64,000 nt of DNA from Nostoc sp. LEGE 06077 (GTDB lineage Bacteria > Cyanobacteriota > Cyanobacteriia > Cyanobacteriales > Nostocaceae), in assembly GCF_015207705.1 (NCBI RefSeq), contig NZ_JADEWI010000026.1:1-64000 (forward strand), written 5' to 3'. The position numbers and the translations under genes are program-made. How positions within the stretch are numbered: the stretch's first letter is position 1; every line of letters starts with the position of its first letter. The notes beneath the pieces are model-generated. The model did not search any database. It was not told the DNA's origin and was given only the letters and a program-made list of their open reading frames with translations. Shown here in pieces: positions 37,258 through 47,145 of this stretch.

Positions 37258-38046
37258 ATGATTATTGAAAATAGTGCAGTTTTGCTGTCGGTGAAGGATT
37301 TGACGGCTGAGGTTGGTGGTACGCCGATTCTTAAGGGTGTGAATTTGGAGGTTCGCGCCGGAGAGATTCATGCGATTATGGGGCCGAATGGTTCTGGTAA
37401 GAGTACGTTTTCTAAGGTGTTGTCGGGACATCCGGCGTATACGGTGACTGGCGGTGAGGTGATTTTCCAAGGACAAAATTTGTTGGAAATGGAGCCGGAA
37501 GAACGGGCTAGGGCTGGGGTGTTTTTGGCGTTTCAGTATCCTCTAGAAATTCCTGGTGTGAGTAATTTGGATTTCTTGCGGGTGGCTTACAATTCTCGGC
37601 GCAAGGCGCAGGGGTTGGAAGAGGTAGACGCGTTTGATTTTGATGATTTGATTGAGGAAAAGTTGGATGTGGTGAAGATGGATGCAGCTTTCCTCAACCG
37701 CAGTGTGAATGAAGGTTTTTCTGGTGGTGAGAAAAAGCGGAATGAAATTCTGCAAATGGCGTTGTTAGAACCTAAGTTGGCAATTTTGGATGAAACAGAC
37801 TCAGGTTTAGATATTGATGCGCTAAAAATTGTCGCGCATGGGGTAAATCAGCTGACTAATCCAGACAATGCGACGATTATGATTACCCACTACCAACGTC
37901 TTTTGAATTATATTGTGCCGGATTTTGTGCATGTGATGGCGCGGGGACAAATTCTCACCAGTGGCGGTAAGGAACTGGCGTTAGAGTTGGAGTCGCGCGG
38001 TTATGACTGGATTTTGGAGGAAAGTGCGGTTGAGGTGGGTGTGTAA
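37258..38046 (+). CDS. sufC: Fe-S cluster assembly ATPase SufC
   Basis: SufC is the ABC-type ATPase of SufBC2D. In 262 residues it shows Walker [10 protein letters not shown], the signature [10 protein letters not shown] (the Suf-type variant), Walker [13 protein letters not shown] and the switch His in MITHYQRLL. It starts with ATG at 37258. Its stop codon overlaps the sufD start (TAATG), so SufC and SufD are translationally coupled. Confidence 0.98.
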   Translation: MIIENSAVLLSVKDLTAEVGGTPILKGVNLEVRAGEIHAIMGPNGSGKSTFSKVLSGHPAYTVTGGEVIFQGQNLLEMEPEERARAGVFLAFQYPLEIPGVSNLDFLRVAYNSRRKAQGLEEVDAFDFDDLIEEKLDVVKMDAAFLNRSVNEGFSGGEKKRNEILQMALLEPKLAILDETDSGLDIDALKIVAHGVNQLTNPDNATIMITHYQRLLNYIVPDFVHVMARGQILTSGGKELALELESRGYDWILEESAVEVGV

Positions 38047-39407
38047 TGTCTATTCAAGTTTCTCCTAGTGCTATTCCTAATTCGGATGCAGTCAGTTTGG
38101 GATCTTCTCTGTTGGATAGAGATGGTTATTTGACTGGGTTGTTAAATCAAGTAAGTGTAACTCAAGCAGATGGGTTAGCGGAGTTACGCCAACAAGCTGC
38201 AAATTGGGTGCGTCACTCAACTATCCCCACTACCCGCGAAGAAGAATGGCGGTTTACTGATTTGTCTGAGTTGCGGGGTGTGGAATTTCGCAAGGCGCAG
38301 CCAGTTAATCATGTAGCGGCGTTGAAGGTAACTTATCTAACTGATAATCGGTTGGTGTTTGTTAATGGTGTTTATGTGCCGGAGTTGTCTGCTGTTAATT
38401 TACCTGATGGTATTGTAGTTGGTAATTTAGCTGGTTTAACAGTTGAAGGCGATCGCATCCGCAAATACCTCGCTCAAGCTGAGGGCGCGTTGGAAGTATT
38501 CACGGCTCTGAATACTGCTGGTTTAACGGATGCAGCAGTTGTCTGGGTGAGTAAAAATGTCGTGGTTGACACACCTATTCATCTGCTATTTATTTCGGGT
38601 GCTGGGGAGACAGCGACGATTTCTCAGCCGCGTTGTTTGGTTGTGGCGGAAACTGGTTCGCAGGTGACTTTAATAGAAGAGTTTACGAACCGCAGAGGCG
38701 CAGAGGGCGCGGAGGGTAAGAGTTACTTTACCAATGCGGTGACGGAGGTTTGGGTTAGTGAGAATGCGGCGGTAAATCATACTAGGGTGGAGAGAGAAGG
38801 CGCTGAGGCGTTTCATATTGGTAAAACTGCGGTTAACCAAGCTCGTTATAGTCGCTATACCTGTAATGCTTTTAGTTTAGGGGCAAAGTTATCGCGTCAC
38901 AATTTAGAGATTTTGCAAACTGGTGAGCAAACAGAAACAACGCTCAACGGTTTGGCGATGATAGCCGGGAAGCAAGTCGCGGATACTCACAGTGCGATCG
39001 CTCTTAATTATCCTTATGGTAAAAGTGAACAATTGCACAAATGTATTGTTGGCGATCGCGCTCATGCTGTGTTCAATGGTAAAGTATTTGTACCTAAACC
39101 AGCCCAGCTAACTGACGCAGCCCAGTTAAATCGCAATTTACTACTGTCCTCCAAGGCGCGAGTCGATACCAAGCCCCAATTAGAAATTACCGCCGATAAC
39201 GTCAAATGCGCTCACGGTGCAACTGTGAGTCAGTTAGAAGATGATGAAATCTTCTATTTGCAAAGCCGCGGAATTGATGAAAGTGCAGCGCGGAATTTAT
39301 TAATTAACGCCTTCGCCACCGAAATCATCAACAAAGTTCCTGTGGCTTCCCTGAGAGACATCTTGCTAAACACAGTCACTAGTTTTAAGTCTCTGACAAA
39401 CGACTAA
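38046..39407 (+). CDS. sufD: Fe-S cluster assembly protein SufD
   Basis: SufD pairs with SufB and is needed for iron entry into the scaffold. The 453-residue protein has the normal SufD layout with the C-terminal KCAHGATVSQLEDDEIFYLQ segment. Around residues 215-224 (NRRGAEGAEG) the DNA is a tandem repeat (cgcagagg-type units, 38686-38716), which appears to be an in-frame insertion in a surface loop after VTLIEEF. It starts with ATG at 38046, overlapping the sufC stop. Confidence 0.96.
   Translation: MSIQVSPSAIPNSDAVSLGSSLLDRDGYLTGLLNQVSVTQADGLAELRQQAANWVRHSTIPTTREEEWRFTDLSELRGVEFRKAQPVNHVAALKVTYLTDNRLVFVNGVYVPELSAVNLPDGIVVGNLAGLTVEGDRIRKYLAQAEGALEVFTALNTAGLTDAAVVWVSKNVVVDTPIHLLFISGAGETATISQPRCLVVAETGSQVTLIEEFTNRRGAEGAEGKSYFTNAVTEVWVSENAAVNHTRVEREGAEAFHIGKTAVNQARYSRYTCNAFSLGAKLSRHNLEILQTGEQTETTLNGLAMIAGKQVADTHSAIALNYPYGKSEQLHKCIVGDRAHAVFNGKVFVPKPAQLTDAAQLNRNLLLSSKARVDTKPQLEITADNVKCAHGATVSQLEDDEIFYLQSRGIDESAARNLLINAFATEIINKVPVASLRDILLNTVTSFKSLTND
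38686..38716. repeat. In-frame tandem repeat inside sufD
   Basis: CGCAGAGG, CGCAGAGGG and CGCGGAGGG follow one another and are translated as RRGAEGAEG. This unit is a common intergenic repeat in Nostoc genomes. Confidence 0.75.
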
Positions 39408-39510
39408 AAAAGTCTGAATTCTGAAGTCTGAATTCTGAAAAAATTTGCAGCATGAACAATGAAAGCTGAAAATCCGAAGAGTAAAAACTTAAGGACAAAA
39501 TTTATATATT

Positions 39511-39559
39511 TCACACTTCATACTTCACACTTCACACTTCATACTTCACACTTCATACT
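39511..39559. repeat. Heptamer tandem repeat (STRR) upstream of sufS
   Basis: Seven tandem 7-mers alternate TCACACT and TCATACT. They lie between sufD and sufS and stop 12 nt before the sufS ATG, so they occupy its leader. This is a classic short tandemly repeated repetitive sequence of heterocystous cyanobacteria. Confidence 0.9.
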
Positions 39560-39571
39560 TTTTCTTAACCA

Positions 39572-40834
39572 ATGACTTTTACAGCTACCAAAACCCTTGC
39601 AGATAAAGTCCGCGCTGACTTCCCGATATTACACCAGGAAGTCAACGGTAAACCCTTGGTTTATCTCGATAATGCGGCGACATCGCAAAAACCCTTGCTT
39701 GTCTTAAATGCCCTGCGGAATTATTACGAGCAATACAATGCTAATGTCCATCGTGGCGCTCATACTCTAAGTGCAAAAGCCACTGATGCTTATGAAGCAG
39801 CACGCGATAAAATTGCCCAATTTATTAATGCTGCATCCCGTCAGGAAATTATTTACACCCGCAACGCCAGCGAAGCAATTAACTTAGTTGCTTATAGCTG
39901 GGGGATGAACAATTTGCAGCAGGGTGATGAAATTATTCTGTCGGTGATGGAACACCACAGTAATATTGTGCCTTGGCAATTTGTGGCACAAAAAACAGGT
40001 GCAATTCTCAAATTCGTTGGCTTAACACCAGAAGAAACATTTGATTTAGAACAGTTTAAACAACTGATTTCTGAAAAAACAAAACTGGTGTCAATTGTTC
40101 ATGTTTCTAACACCTTGGGTTGTATTAACCCAGTGAAAGAAATCGCTGATATTACTCACAGATACGGTGCGAAATTCTTAGTTGATGCTTGTCAAAGTGT
40201 GCCACACATGAAAGTCGATGTTCAAGACATCGGCTGTGATTGGTTGGTGGCTTCGGGACATAAAATGTGCGCTCCCACTGGCATAGGCTTTTTATATGGC
40301 AAGCTGGAATTGTTAGAAGCAATGCCACCATTTTTTGGCGGTGGGGAAATGATTGCCGAGGTATATTTAGATCATTCTACCTATGCAGAATTGCCCCACA
40401 AATTTGAAGCTGGGACACCTGCAATTGGAGAAGCGATCGCCCTCGGTGCTGCGATAGACTATTTATCAAGTATAGGGATGGATAAAATTCATGCCTATGA
40501 AGCTGAGTTAACCGCTTATTTATTCCAACAATTAGAGAAAATTCCCCAAATTCGCATTTACGGCCCCAAGCCTAATGCTTATGGAGAAGGTAGAGCCGCT
40601 TTAGCTGCATTCACAGCCGGAGATGTCCACGCCAACGACTTATCTACATTATTAGATCAAGAAGGCGTTGCCATCCGTTCTGGACACCACTGTACTCAAC
40701 CATTGCACCGCTATTTAGATTTACCAGCAACCGCACGGGTAAGTTTATCTTTCTACAATACCCGTGCGGAAATTGACGTATTCATCAAAGCATTAAAGGA
40801 AACACTTGATTTCTTCGCTGGTATCTTCGGTTAA
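39572..40834 (+). CDS. sufS: Cysteine desulfurase SufS
   Basis: SufS is a group-II PLP-dependent cysteine desulfurase that frees sulfur from L-cysteine for the Suf scaffold. The 420-residue sequence has the PLP Lys in [10 protein letters not shown], the His stacking residue in [11 protein letters not shown], and the catalytic Cys in [11 protein letters not shown]. It starts with ATG at 39572. The gene follows sufD after a 164-nt spacer filled with repeats, and closes the suf operon. sufE is not in the window. Confidence 0.98.
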   Translation: MTFTATKTLADKVRADFPILHQEVNGKPLVYLDNAATSQKPLLVLNALRNYYEQYNANVHRGAHTLSAKATDAYEAARDKIAQFINAASRQEIIYTRNASEAINLVAYSWGMNNLQQGDEIILSVMEHHSNIVPWQFVAQKTGAILKFVGLTPEETFDLEQFKQLISEKTKLVSIVHVSNTLGCINPVKEIADITHRYGAKFLVDACQSVPHMKVDVQDIGCDWLVASGHKMCAPTGIGFLYGKLELLEAMPPFFGGGEMIAEVYLDHSTYAELPHKFEAGTPAIGEAIALGAAIDYLSSIGMDKIHAYEAELTAYLFQQLEKIPQIRIYGPKPNAYGEGRAALAAFTAGDVHANDLSTLLDQEGVAIRSGHHCTQPLHRYLDLPATARVSLSFYNTRAEIDVFIKALKETLDFFAGIFG

Positions 40835-40928
40835 TTTGAGTAAATATTACCAGAATAATTGTGTCAACGCTCAGTCTCATACACGGCTGATAATTGGCAC
40901 ACTTTTAGTTTGGGGAGAAATTCTGCTA

Positions 40929-42131
40929 TTAACTGTTGATGCTAACTGGAATTTCAATGATGAATTCTGCGCCATTACCAAGCTCAGACTTTACATCAAT
41001 ACTACCGTGATGTTTTTCAATAATTTGATAGCTAATTGCTAAACCTAGACCTGTACCTTTATTAACAGGTTTAGTGGTGAAAAATGGGTCAAATATTCTA
41101 CTTTGGATTTCTGAGTTAATTCCCGCACCATTATCTATAATTCTAACTTTGATTGTTTTTGAGTCAGTGCCTTCAGTTCTAATAATAATTTGCTTTTGAA
41201 CGTCAGCATTTTTATTCTCTAATAAAGCATCTATGGCATTGTTAATAACATTGAGAAATACTTGATTTAATTCTGCTGGGTAACATTCTACCAGTGGTAG
41301 ATTTGCATATTCTTTAATTATTTCTATTTCTTGCTTCAGCCGATGATTTAATAGAAATAATGTGCTTTCAATTCCATCATGAATATTGACAGCTTTTTTA
41401 TCAGCTTGATCCAACCGGGAAAAGTTTCTTAAAGATAGCACTATATCTTTAATTCTATCAGTGCCTACTCTCATGGATGAGAGGATTTTTTGAAAGTCAT
41501 CGATGATAAAGTCCAGATCAATATCACCAATTTCATTTTCTATGAATTTTTCCGCTTCAGGATACTCTTTCTGGTACATCTGTATTAACCTTAAAAGAGT
41601 GTGAATATGTTCATGGAGATAATTAAAATTACCATGAATAAAACTAATAGGATTATTTATTTCATGGGCTAATCCACCAACCATTCTACCCAAACTCGAC
41701 ATTTTTTCGGTTTGAATTAGTTGTTTTAACTTAGCATGACTTTTGATTTGCTTGGTGAGTTCAAAGCCGTTCATCCGTGGCATATCAATATCTGTAATTA
41801 CTAAGTCATAATCACTACCGCGCACTGCGTTCCAACCATCCATCCCATTAACGGCGACATCAACTTGATAACTGTTATTCTCTAAAAGTTTGCGTTCCAT
41901 TTCTCGGACGGTAATGGAATCATCGACCACTAAAATTCGCTTGTAAGTTTTGGTCAATGTTGGCTGCGTGGTCTGATTTATCTGACTAAGTTGTCCACTA
42001 GAAACAATAGACCTCTTGCAAAAGTCCCATGAGCGTGGGAAAAGTAGCTGAGAGCTTTCTTGACATCTATGAGCTACGAAAAGGTAAAGAACCTCAAACC
42101 AGAAGAATTCAAACGGCTGTGTGGTGTGCAT
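40929..42131 (-). CDS. Chimeric receiver-histidine kinase, 3' remnant of the cheA locus fused to another kinase
   Basis: Residues 1-41 are read from IS-remnant DNA and are not native. Residues 42-135 are the C-terminal receiver of a CheA-type hybrid kinase (D70/D71 in [10 protein letters not shown], phospho-acceptor D114 in [12 protein letters not shown]), but it stops after alpha-3 and lacks beta-4 to alpha-5, including the Thr and Lys. From residue 136 it continues into an unrelated soluble kinase with H156 in [13 protein letters not shown] and complete HATPase motifs ([27 protein letters not shown]). The kinase half looks intact; the receiver cannot fold normally. Expression and start codon are uncertain, as the only upstream ATG (42131) is in the IS scar. 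Confidence 0.65.
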   Translation of the reverse strand: MHTTQPFEFFWFEVLYLFVAHRCQESSQLLFPRSWDFCKRSIVSSGQLSQINQTTQPTLTKTYKRILVVDDSITVREMERKLLENNSYQVDVAVNGMDGWNAVRGSDYDLVITDIDMPRMNGFELTKQIKSHAKLKQLIQTEKMSSLGRMVGGLAHEINNPISFIHGNFNYLHEHIHTLLRLIQMYQKEYPEAEKFIENEIGDIDLDFIIDDFQKILSSMRVGTDRIKDIVLSLRNFSRLDQADKKAVNIHDGIESTLFLLNHRLKQEIEIIKEYANLPLVECYPAELNQVFLNVINNAIDALLENKNADVQKQIIIRTEGTDSKTIKVRIIDNGAGINSEIQSRIFDPFFTTKPVNKGTGLGLAISYQIIEKHHGSIDVKSELGNGAEFIIEIPVSINS

Positions 42132-42247
42132 CCGGAGACTTTTAGCCAGATGGCAGAGGTAGTGCGCTCGCGCTCAAAAATCAAGCTGAAAACAGGACGA
42201 CCTGGGAAACTGAGCCTGGAAGACCAATTATTAGACCTCTTGCAAAA
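42009..42247 (+). mobile_element. Insertion-sequence remnant with truncated transposase
   Basis: About 239 bp are bounded by two direct copies of a 16-bp sequence (TAGACCTCTTGCAAAA at 42008-42023 and 42232-42247). Inside is the N-terminus of a transposase, ATG at 42069, [14 protein letters not shown] followed by [10 protein letters not shown] and TGRPGKLSLEDQLLDLL. This is the helix-turn-helix start of the IS5-type transposases common in cyanobacteria. The catalytic DDE part and the far terminus are gone. It lies exactly where cheA is broken. Confidence 0.8.
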
Positions 42248-42836
42248 ATGACTCTGTAAATGACTCTAACCATTTGTTGGCAACTATCGTTTCTCCTGCT
42301 AATCCCATCAAGCGATTGAGATTATCTGTACTAACTCGCACTGTGCGGTTTTGCGGATTAACTAATTCTTCTATTGGGGATGAAGGGGTGATTTCTGGCT
42401 GGAAAATCTGGACTTGGGGAATAATTGCGGGGATAGTGACAGCAGTGGAAATATTAGCGATCGCATCCACGAGAGATTGAATCTGCGGATGATTACCTTG
42501 TTGCAAATTGGGATTGTCGGCGATGTCTTGCAGCATATCTACTCCTTGCAACAACACATCAACGCAATCTGTGGTTAAATTAACTGTCCCTGCTTGCGCT
42601 GCACTAAAACAATCTTCCATGACATGGGCTAGAGTGACAGCTGGCTCAATGCGGACAATTCTCGCAGCGCCTTTAATACAATGGGCTGCCCGCATTAAGG
42701 CTGCTAATTCTGATTGGGGTTCAGGGTTAGTTTCCAGCGCCAACAAATAGTTATTGAGTAGCACAACCTGAGTTTTGACTTCCATGTTGAATAAATCCAA
42801 CAAAGACAGCTGGCTAAGATCGGAGTCTTCGATCAT
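42231..42836 (-). CDS. Truncated CheA-like kinase: Hpt domain and start of dimerisation domain
   Basis: This 201-residue fragment has an N-terminal Hpt domain with the phospho-accepting His in MRAAHCIKGAARIVRIEP, a linker, and the beginning of the CheA dimerisation helix (NRTVRVSTDNLNRLMGLAGE then TIVANKWLESF). It then stops in IS-derived DNA. The rest of the kinase, ATPase and CheW-like domains is missing, and only the receiver reappears at 42000-41726. It overlaps the cheW stop by one base, so it was last in the chemotaxis operon. It may still act as a phosphotransfer protein, but cannot autophosphorylate. Confidence 0.85.
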   Translation of the reverse strand: MIEDSDLSQLSLLDLFNMEVKTQVVLLNNYLLALETNPEPQSELAALMRAAHCIKGAARIVRIEPAVTLAHVMEDCFSAAQAGTVNLTTDCVDVLLQGVDMLQDIADNPNLQQGNHPQIQSLVDAIANISTAVTIPAIIPQVQIFQPEITPSSPIEELVNPQNRTVRVSTDNLNRLMGLAGETIVANKWLESFTESFLQEV

Positions 42837-43552
42837 TATTGCGCCTTCCTCGCCAAAGTAGTAAATAAGAGTTCATCATCCAAATAACTGACTGTGTGCG
42901 ATATGTGGTGATTAGCAGGTTGCCAGGAAAATAACCCTTTCGTATAAGTTTGGGTTGATTGAGTCATCTTTCTCAAAGCATCACGCAATTCTCGACTATG
43001 AAATCGGTGGACACCATAGATTTCATCTACTGGAAATACCCAAGCGTTACCTGCCTTTTCAATGACTACCATTCCGGAATGCACTACTGGACTCAGCCCT
43101 TGTAGAGGAGTATCATCGCTAGATTCGATATTTAACAAGTGACTTAAGGAAACACACAATAGCAATTCACCACGAATATTAATTAATCCCCTTAAGACTT
43201 GGTTGTGACGATGGGGTAGGGTATGAATCACGCTAGGAGGAGTTGTCTCTTTTAAGACTTGAGCCGGAAGCGCCAGCCATTCTCGTTGCAAACGAAAAAT
43301 CACCACTGTCAAAGTTTCCGTTGTCCGCACAGCGTAGGTAGGCAAATGGGAATTTTTTTCAGATGAAGATTCTGCCAGTAATTGTGTCCACTCATGACGA
43401 TATTTTTCTGGGGTTGGGCGTTCTAGTAAGTAGCGACCAGCCGCCGAATAAACTGGACAATTGCGACAATGAGCATAGGTAGATAATTGCGAACAAGTGC
43501 GATCGCCTTCAATCCCAATTACATTCCAACAACGTTCAACTTTAGTGGTCAT
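42836..43552 (-). CDS. CheW-like adaptor with N-terminal four-Cys motif
   Basis: This 238-residue protein has a CheW domain at about 80-235 that would link MCPs to CheA. The N-terminal 35 residues hold C8, C20, C29 and C32 (CWNVIG, GDRTC, HCRNCPVY), a spacing suited to a metal or Fe-S site. CheW-like proteins with this Cys header occur in some cyanobacterial and Wsp-type clusters; the role of the header is unknown. It starts with ATG at 43552 and overlaps the cheA fragment by one base. Confidence 0.88.
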   Translation of the reverse strand: MTTKVERCWNVIGIEGDRTCSQLSTYAHCRNCPVYSAAGRYLLERPTPEKYRHEWTQLLAESSSEKNSHLPTYAVRTTETLTVVIFRLQREWLALPAQVLKETTPPSVIHTLPHRHNQVLRGLINIRGELLLCVSLSHLLNIESSDDTPLQGLSPVVHSGMVVIEKAGNAWVFPVDEIYGVHRFHSRELRDALRKMTQSTQTYTKGLFSWQPANHHISHTVSYLDDELLFTTLARKAQ

Positions 43553-43645
43553 AAGTCAAGAGTCAATAGTTTACAGTCAATAGTTAGTTGTTAGCTCGTT
43601 ATTCTCTCCCCGCCGCCGCTGCACCCCGGACTCCTTAACTCTTGA

Positions 43646-45316
43646 TTAAGCAGCTGCATCAACTGGGTTTAAGGATGAAAGATCATCGCTTTTGACTTTG
43701 AAGATAGAAACTTCTTGACGCAAACCACGGGAAACTTGATTAAGTTGAGCGATCGCCTGATTAATTTCCCGCAGAGAATCAGCAGTTTGCACTGAAGTAC
43801 TACTCAACTGCACCATTGCTTCACTAATTTGTTGCGCTCCTAATGACTGTATTTCCATCCCTTGATTTACAGATGCAAAATAGGGATTTAAGTCTTGTAC
43901 TTGTTGGATAATTTGCCCAATCTGCATACTAATGCTGCTGACATCTGTCACACTCCGTCCAACTTCCGCGGCAAATTTGTCCATTTCCATTACCCCTGTT
44001 GATACAGAAGATTGCATCTGTTTGACCATCTGTTCAATATCCAGGGTGGCGACTGCGGTTTGATCTGCTAATCGGCGAATTTCTCTGGCAACTACGGCAA
44101 AGCCTAAGCCATATTCCCCGGCTTTTTCAGCTTCGATGGCAGCGTTTAACGATAACAAATTTGTTTGGTCGGCGACTTTCGTAATGGTCAGAACAATATT
44201 ATTGATGTTGTTGGCTTTTTCGCTAATAATTCCCAACCTAGATGCAATGGTATTTGTGGCTTGTGCCAACTGGCGCATACTATTTTCCATTCCCCTTAAA
44301 TCTTTTTGGCTGATGTTGGCGGCGCTGGTTGTGGCTTGTGACATTGTGACCACTTGTTCCATTGTGTTCACTAGTTCTTTGGCTGTGCTGGCGATTTCTT
44401 TGGCTGTGGCTGTGACTTGATTGGTTGAAGCTACTTGTTCTGCTAGTGTTGCTTCTAATTGTTTCCCTGATGCTGCTATCTGTGTCGCTGAGGTTGTCAC
44501 TTGAATTCCTGATCCTTGCACTTGACGAATTAAGCTACTCAATTTCTGCGTCATTGTTTTGAGTGCTGTCATTAACTTGCCAATCTCATCATCGGCGGTG
44601 ATTTCCACATTACTCGTCAAATCTCCGGTAGAAACTCGGTCTGCTAAATGAAATGCAGTCTGTAAAGCACGAGCCAACTCCCGACTGGGAATGAGGATAA
44701 TCCCTAAACAAACAGCAATTGTCACAATCACAATACAGAAAAAGTTTCCCCAATTAACCAAGACTACAAAGCTCTGAACTTGATTAGCTTGTTTTTTTTG
44801 TTCTGCTAAACTTTTGTCTTCCACTTCCAACATTTTATTCATTTTGACTCTGATTTCATCCATCAGTTTTTTGCCTTTATCTGAAAGAATCAGAGCTAAT
44901 AATTCTTTTTCTTTACCAACTCGTTTCATGTTGATAGTTGTTTCCAACTCCATCATTTTGATTTGGCTCAAATTTTCAATTTCTCTCAGAGTTCTAATTT
45001 GAGATGAATTATCTAAAATTTTATTATTTATTTCTGAAAAAGTATCTTTTAATTTTATTTTTGCTACATTAAATGGTTCTAGATACCTTTCTTCCTTGGT
45101 AATTATAAAACCCCGTTGACCAGTTTCCGCATCAATTAAAAATTTCTCCAGTTCTTTTAACTGAGCTTTAATGGCGTAAGTATTATTCACCCAAGTGTTA
45201 GAATCTATTAAGGAATTGGTAGTTGAATTAGAAATATAGTTAGTAAAAGCTGTTAACGCAACGATAATTGCACATCCACCCATAACAAATTGATTAATTT
45301 TGATAGCTTGTGCCAT
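43646..45316 (-). CDS. CHASE3 methyl-accepting chemotaxis protein
   Basis: This 556-residue receptor has TM1 (about 8-28), a CHASE3 sensor (about 40-180 with AETGQRGFIITKEERYLEPF), TM2 (about 190-212), HAMP (about 213-268) and a cytoplasmic signalling domain with the hairpin tip [24 protein letters not shown], where CheA/CheW bind. It is intact to its C-terminus (LNPVDAAA). Its signalling domain DNA is nearly identical to that of the neighbouring MCP. It lies between that MCP and the Cys-rich cheW. It starts with ATG at 45316. Confidence 0.94.
   Translation of the reverse strand: MAQAIKINQFVMGGCAIIVALTAFTNYISNSTTNSLIDSNTWVNNTYAIKAQLKELEKFLIDAETGQRGFIITKEERYLEPFNVAKIKLKDTFSEINNKILDNSSQIRTLREIENLSQIKMMELETTINMKRVGKEKELLALILSDKGKKLMDEIRVKMNKMLEVEDKSLAEQKKQANQVQSFVVLVNWGNFFCIVIVTIAVCLGIILIPSRELARALQTAFHLADRVSTGDLTSNVEITADDEIGKLMTALKTMTQKLSSLIRQVQGSGIQVTTSATQIAASGKQLEATLAEQVASTNQVTATAKEIASTAKELVNTMEQVVTMSQATTSAANISQKDLRGMENSMRQLAQATNTIASRLGIISEKANNINNIVLTITKVADQTNLLSLNAAIEAEKAGEYGLGFAVVAREIRRLADQTAVATLDIEQMVKQMQSSVSTGVMEMDKFAAEVGRSVTDVSSISMQIGQIIQQVQDLNPYFASVNQGMEIQSLGAQQISEAMVQLSSTSVQTADSLREINQAIAQLNQVSRGLRQEVSIFKVKSDDLSSLNPVDAAA
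43692..44555 (-). repeat. Near-identical MCP signalling tract, copy 1
   Basis: About 0.86 kb matches 45528-46387 almost base for base. The offset is 1836 at one end and 1832 at the other, because copy 2 lacks 4 bases. Confidence 0.9.
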
Positions 45317-45496
45317 ATTATTTTCCTAGTTTATTTTTGCTTTTATCAAAATAGCTATTAATTATGAATAGCTAAGAATAGTTTTTATCATTGGTAAAGT
45401 TGAATATGTAACAAAAGCTGAAGCTAGGCGAATTAGCCATTAATAGCTTTTTTAGAGGAAGATTGACATCCGTATTTGAGGATAATTATATTGAAC

Positions 45497-47145
45497 TTAC
45501 GATAAAGTCGGTTCCACAATATTGTTGTTGACTTTGAAGATAGAAACTTCTTGACGCAAACCACGGGAAACTTGATTAAGTTGAGCGATCGCCTGATTAA
45601 TTTCCCGCAGAGAATCAGCAGTTTGCACTGAGGTAGTACTCAATTGCACCATTGCTTCACTAATTTGTTGCGCTCCGACTGTATTTCCATCCCTTGATTT
45701 ACAGATGCAAAACGTGGATTTAAGTCTTGTACTTGTTGGATAATTTGCCCAATCTGCGTACTAATGCTGCTGACATCTGTCACACTCCGTCCAACTTCCG
45801 CGGCAAATTTGTCCATTTCCATTACCCCTGTCGATACAGAAGATTGCATCTGTTTAACCATCTGTTCAATATCCAGGGTGGCGACTGCGGTTTGATCTGC
45901 TAATCGGCGAATTTCTCTGGCGACTACGGCAAAGCCTAAGCCATATTCCCCGGCTTTTTCAGCTTCGATGGCAGCGTTTAACGATAACAAATTTGTTTGG
46001 TCGGCGACTTTCGTAATGGTCAGAACAATATTATTGATGTTGTTGGCTTTTTCGCTAATAATTCCCAACCTAGATGCAATGGTATTTGTGGCTTGTGCCA
46101 ACTGGCGCATACTATTTTCCATTCCCCTTAAATCTTTTTGGCTGATGTTGGCGGCGCTGGTTGTGGCTTGTGACATTGTGACCACTTGTTCCATTGTGTT
46201 CACTAGTTCTTTGGCTGTGCTGGCGATTTCTTTGGCTGTGGCTGTGACTTGATTGGTTGAAGCTACTTGTTCTGCTAGTGTTGCTTCTAATTGTTTCCCT
46301 GATGCTGCTATCTGTGTCGCTGAGGTTGTCACTTGAATTCCTGATCCTTGCACTTGGCGAATTAAGCTACTCAATTTCTGCGTCATCTTTTTAAAAGATT
46401 CCAAGATTTGGCCAATTTCATCTTGATGATTAAATTCACTCTCAGCCAAAGATAAGGTTAAATCACCAGCAGAAATCTGATTGGCTACAGTTAAAGCCTT
46501 AGCTACTCTGTTACCCAAAGACTGGGAAATTACTGACGTGGTAAAAACTGCGATCGCTACACTTGCAAGTGTGACCAACACTGCTAATAAGCTCATAAAA
46601 TTGAGCATTAATTTTGTACCTTCAATTCTTTGTCCCATAATTTCTTTTTGTCGATTGGCAAACTCCTCATTTATTTGGCGAAATTTATCGGACATATCTC
46701 TGGATTTTTCCAGATATTGATCAATTAATTGTTTATTTTTATCGAACCCTGGTGTTGTAATAGTAACTTTCACTAAACTATCAAAGTCCTCCAAGATATT
46801 TTGCATTACTTGTAATCTTTGCATTTGTAATTTATCTTCAACAACATTAGATGTGCGATTAAAATTATCCTGGAAACCTTTGTGAAAAATCCTGTATCTT
46901 TCCAGTGCATCTTGGTGCTTTTGCGGATCAAATAAATATCGACGAATTGCCAGATTCATATTAGCTATACTTAAAGCCATATAATTTGTCCCAATAATGG
47001 CTTCGTTTGACCTGCCCACTTGTCTATAGATGATTCTTGTCTGATTGCTAGTGGCATATACTATGACACTAAAAATAAAAATTAAAATTGTGGGTATCGA
47101 GAATCCTAGTAAAATTTTATCTTTGAGCTTCCATTTATTTAGCAT
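45497..47145 (-). pseudogene. Methyl-accepting chemotaxis protein, frameshifted near the 3' end
   Basis: The open frame 47145-45640 gives 501 residues: TM1, a four-helix-bundle-type sensor (about 32-185), TM2 (about 186-208), HAMP and the signalling domain. At about 45678 the sequence 'gctcc-gactg' lacks the TAAT present in the sister gene ('gctcctaatgactg'). The frame therefore shifts after GMEIQS and ends in a foreign [10 protein letters not shown] tail. The old frame continues intact to a TAA at 45497 (SIFKVNNNIVEPTLS). The loss removes about 46 residues of the last helix. The tip that contacts CheA is still present, so partial function is possible. Confidence 0.88.
45528..46387 (-). repeat. 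Near-identical MCP signalling tract, copy 2
   Basis: This is the second copy of the tract at 43692-44555, with a 4-base deletion near 45678. Very few substitutions separate the copies, while the sensor halves of the two receptors are unrelated. Confidence 0.9.

Noticed and set aside
39511-39559. Possible CRISPR array
   Set aside because: Units are 7 bp with no spacers; this is a heptamer tandem repeat.
44136-44420. A 94-residue antisense frame identical to another at 45968-46252
   Set aside because: Both are antisense shadows of the duplicated MCP signalling tract; identity comes from the sense genes.
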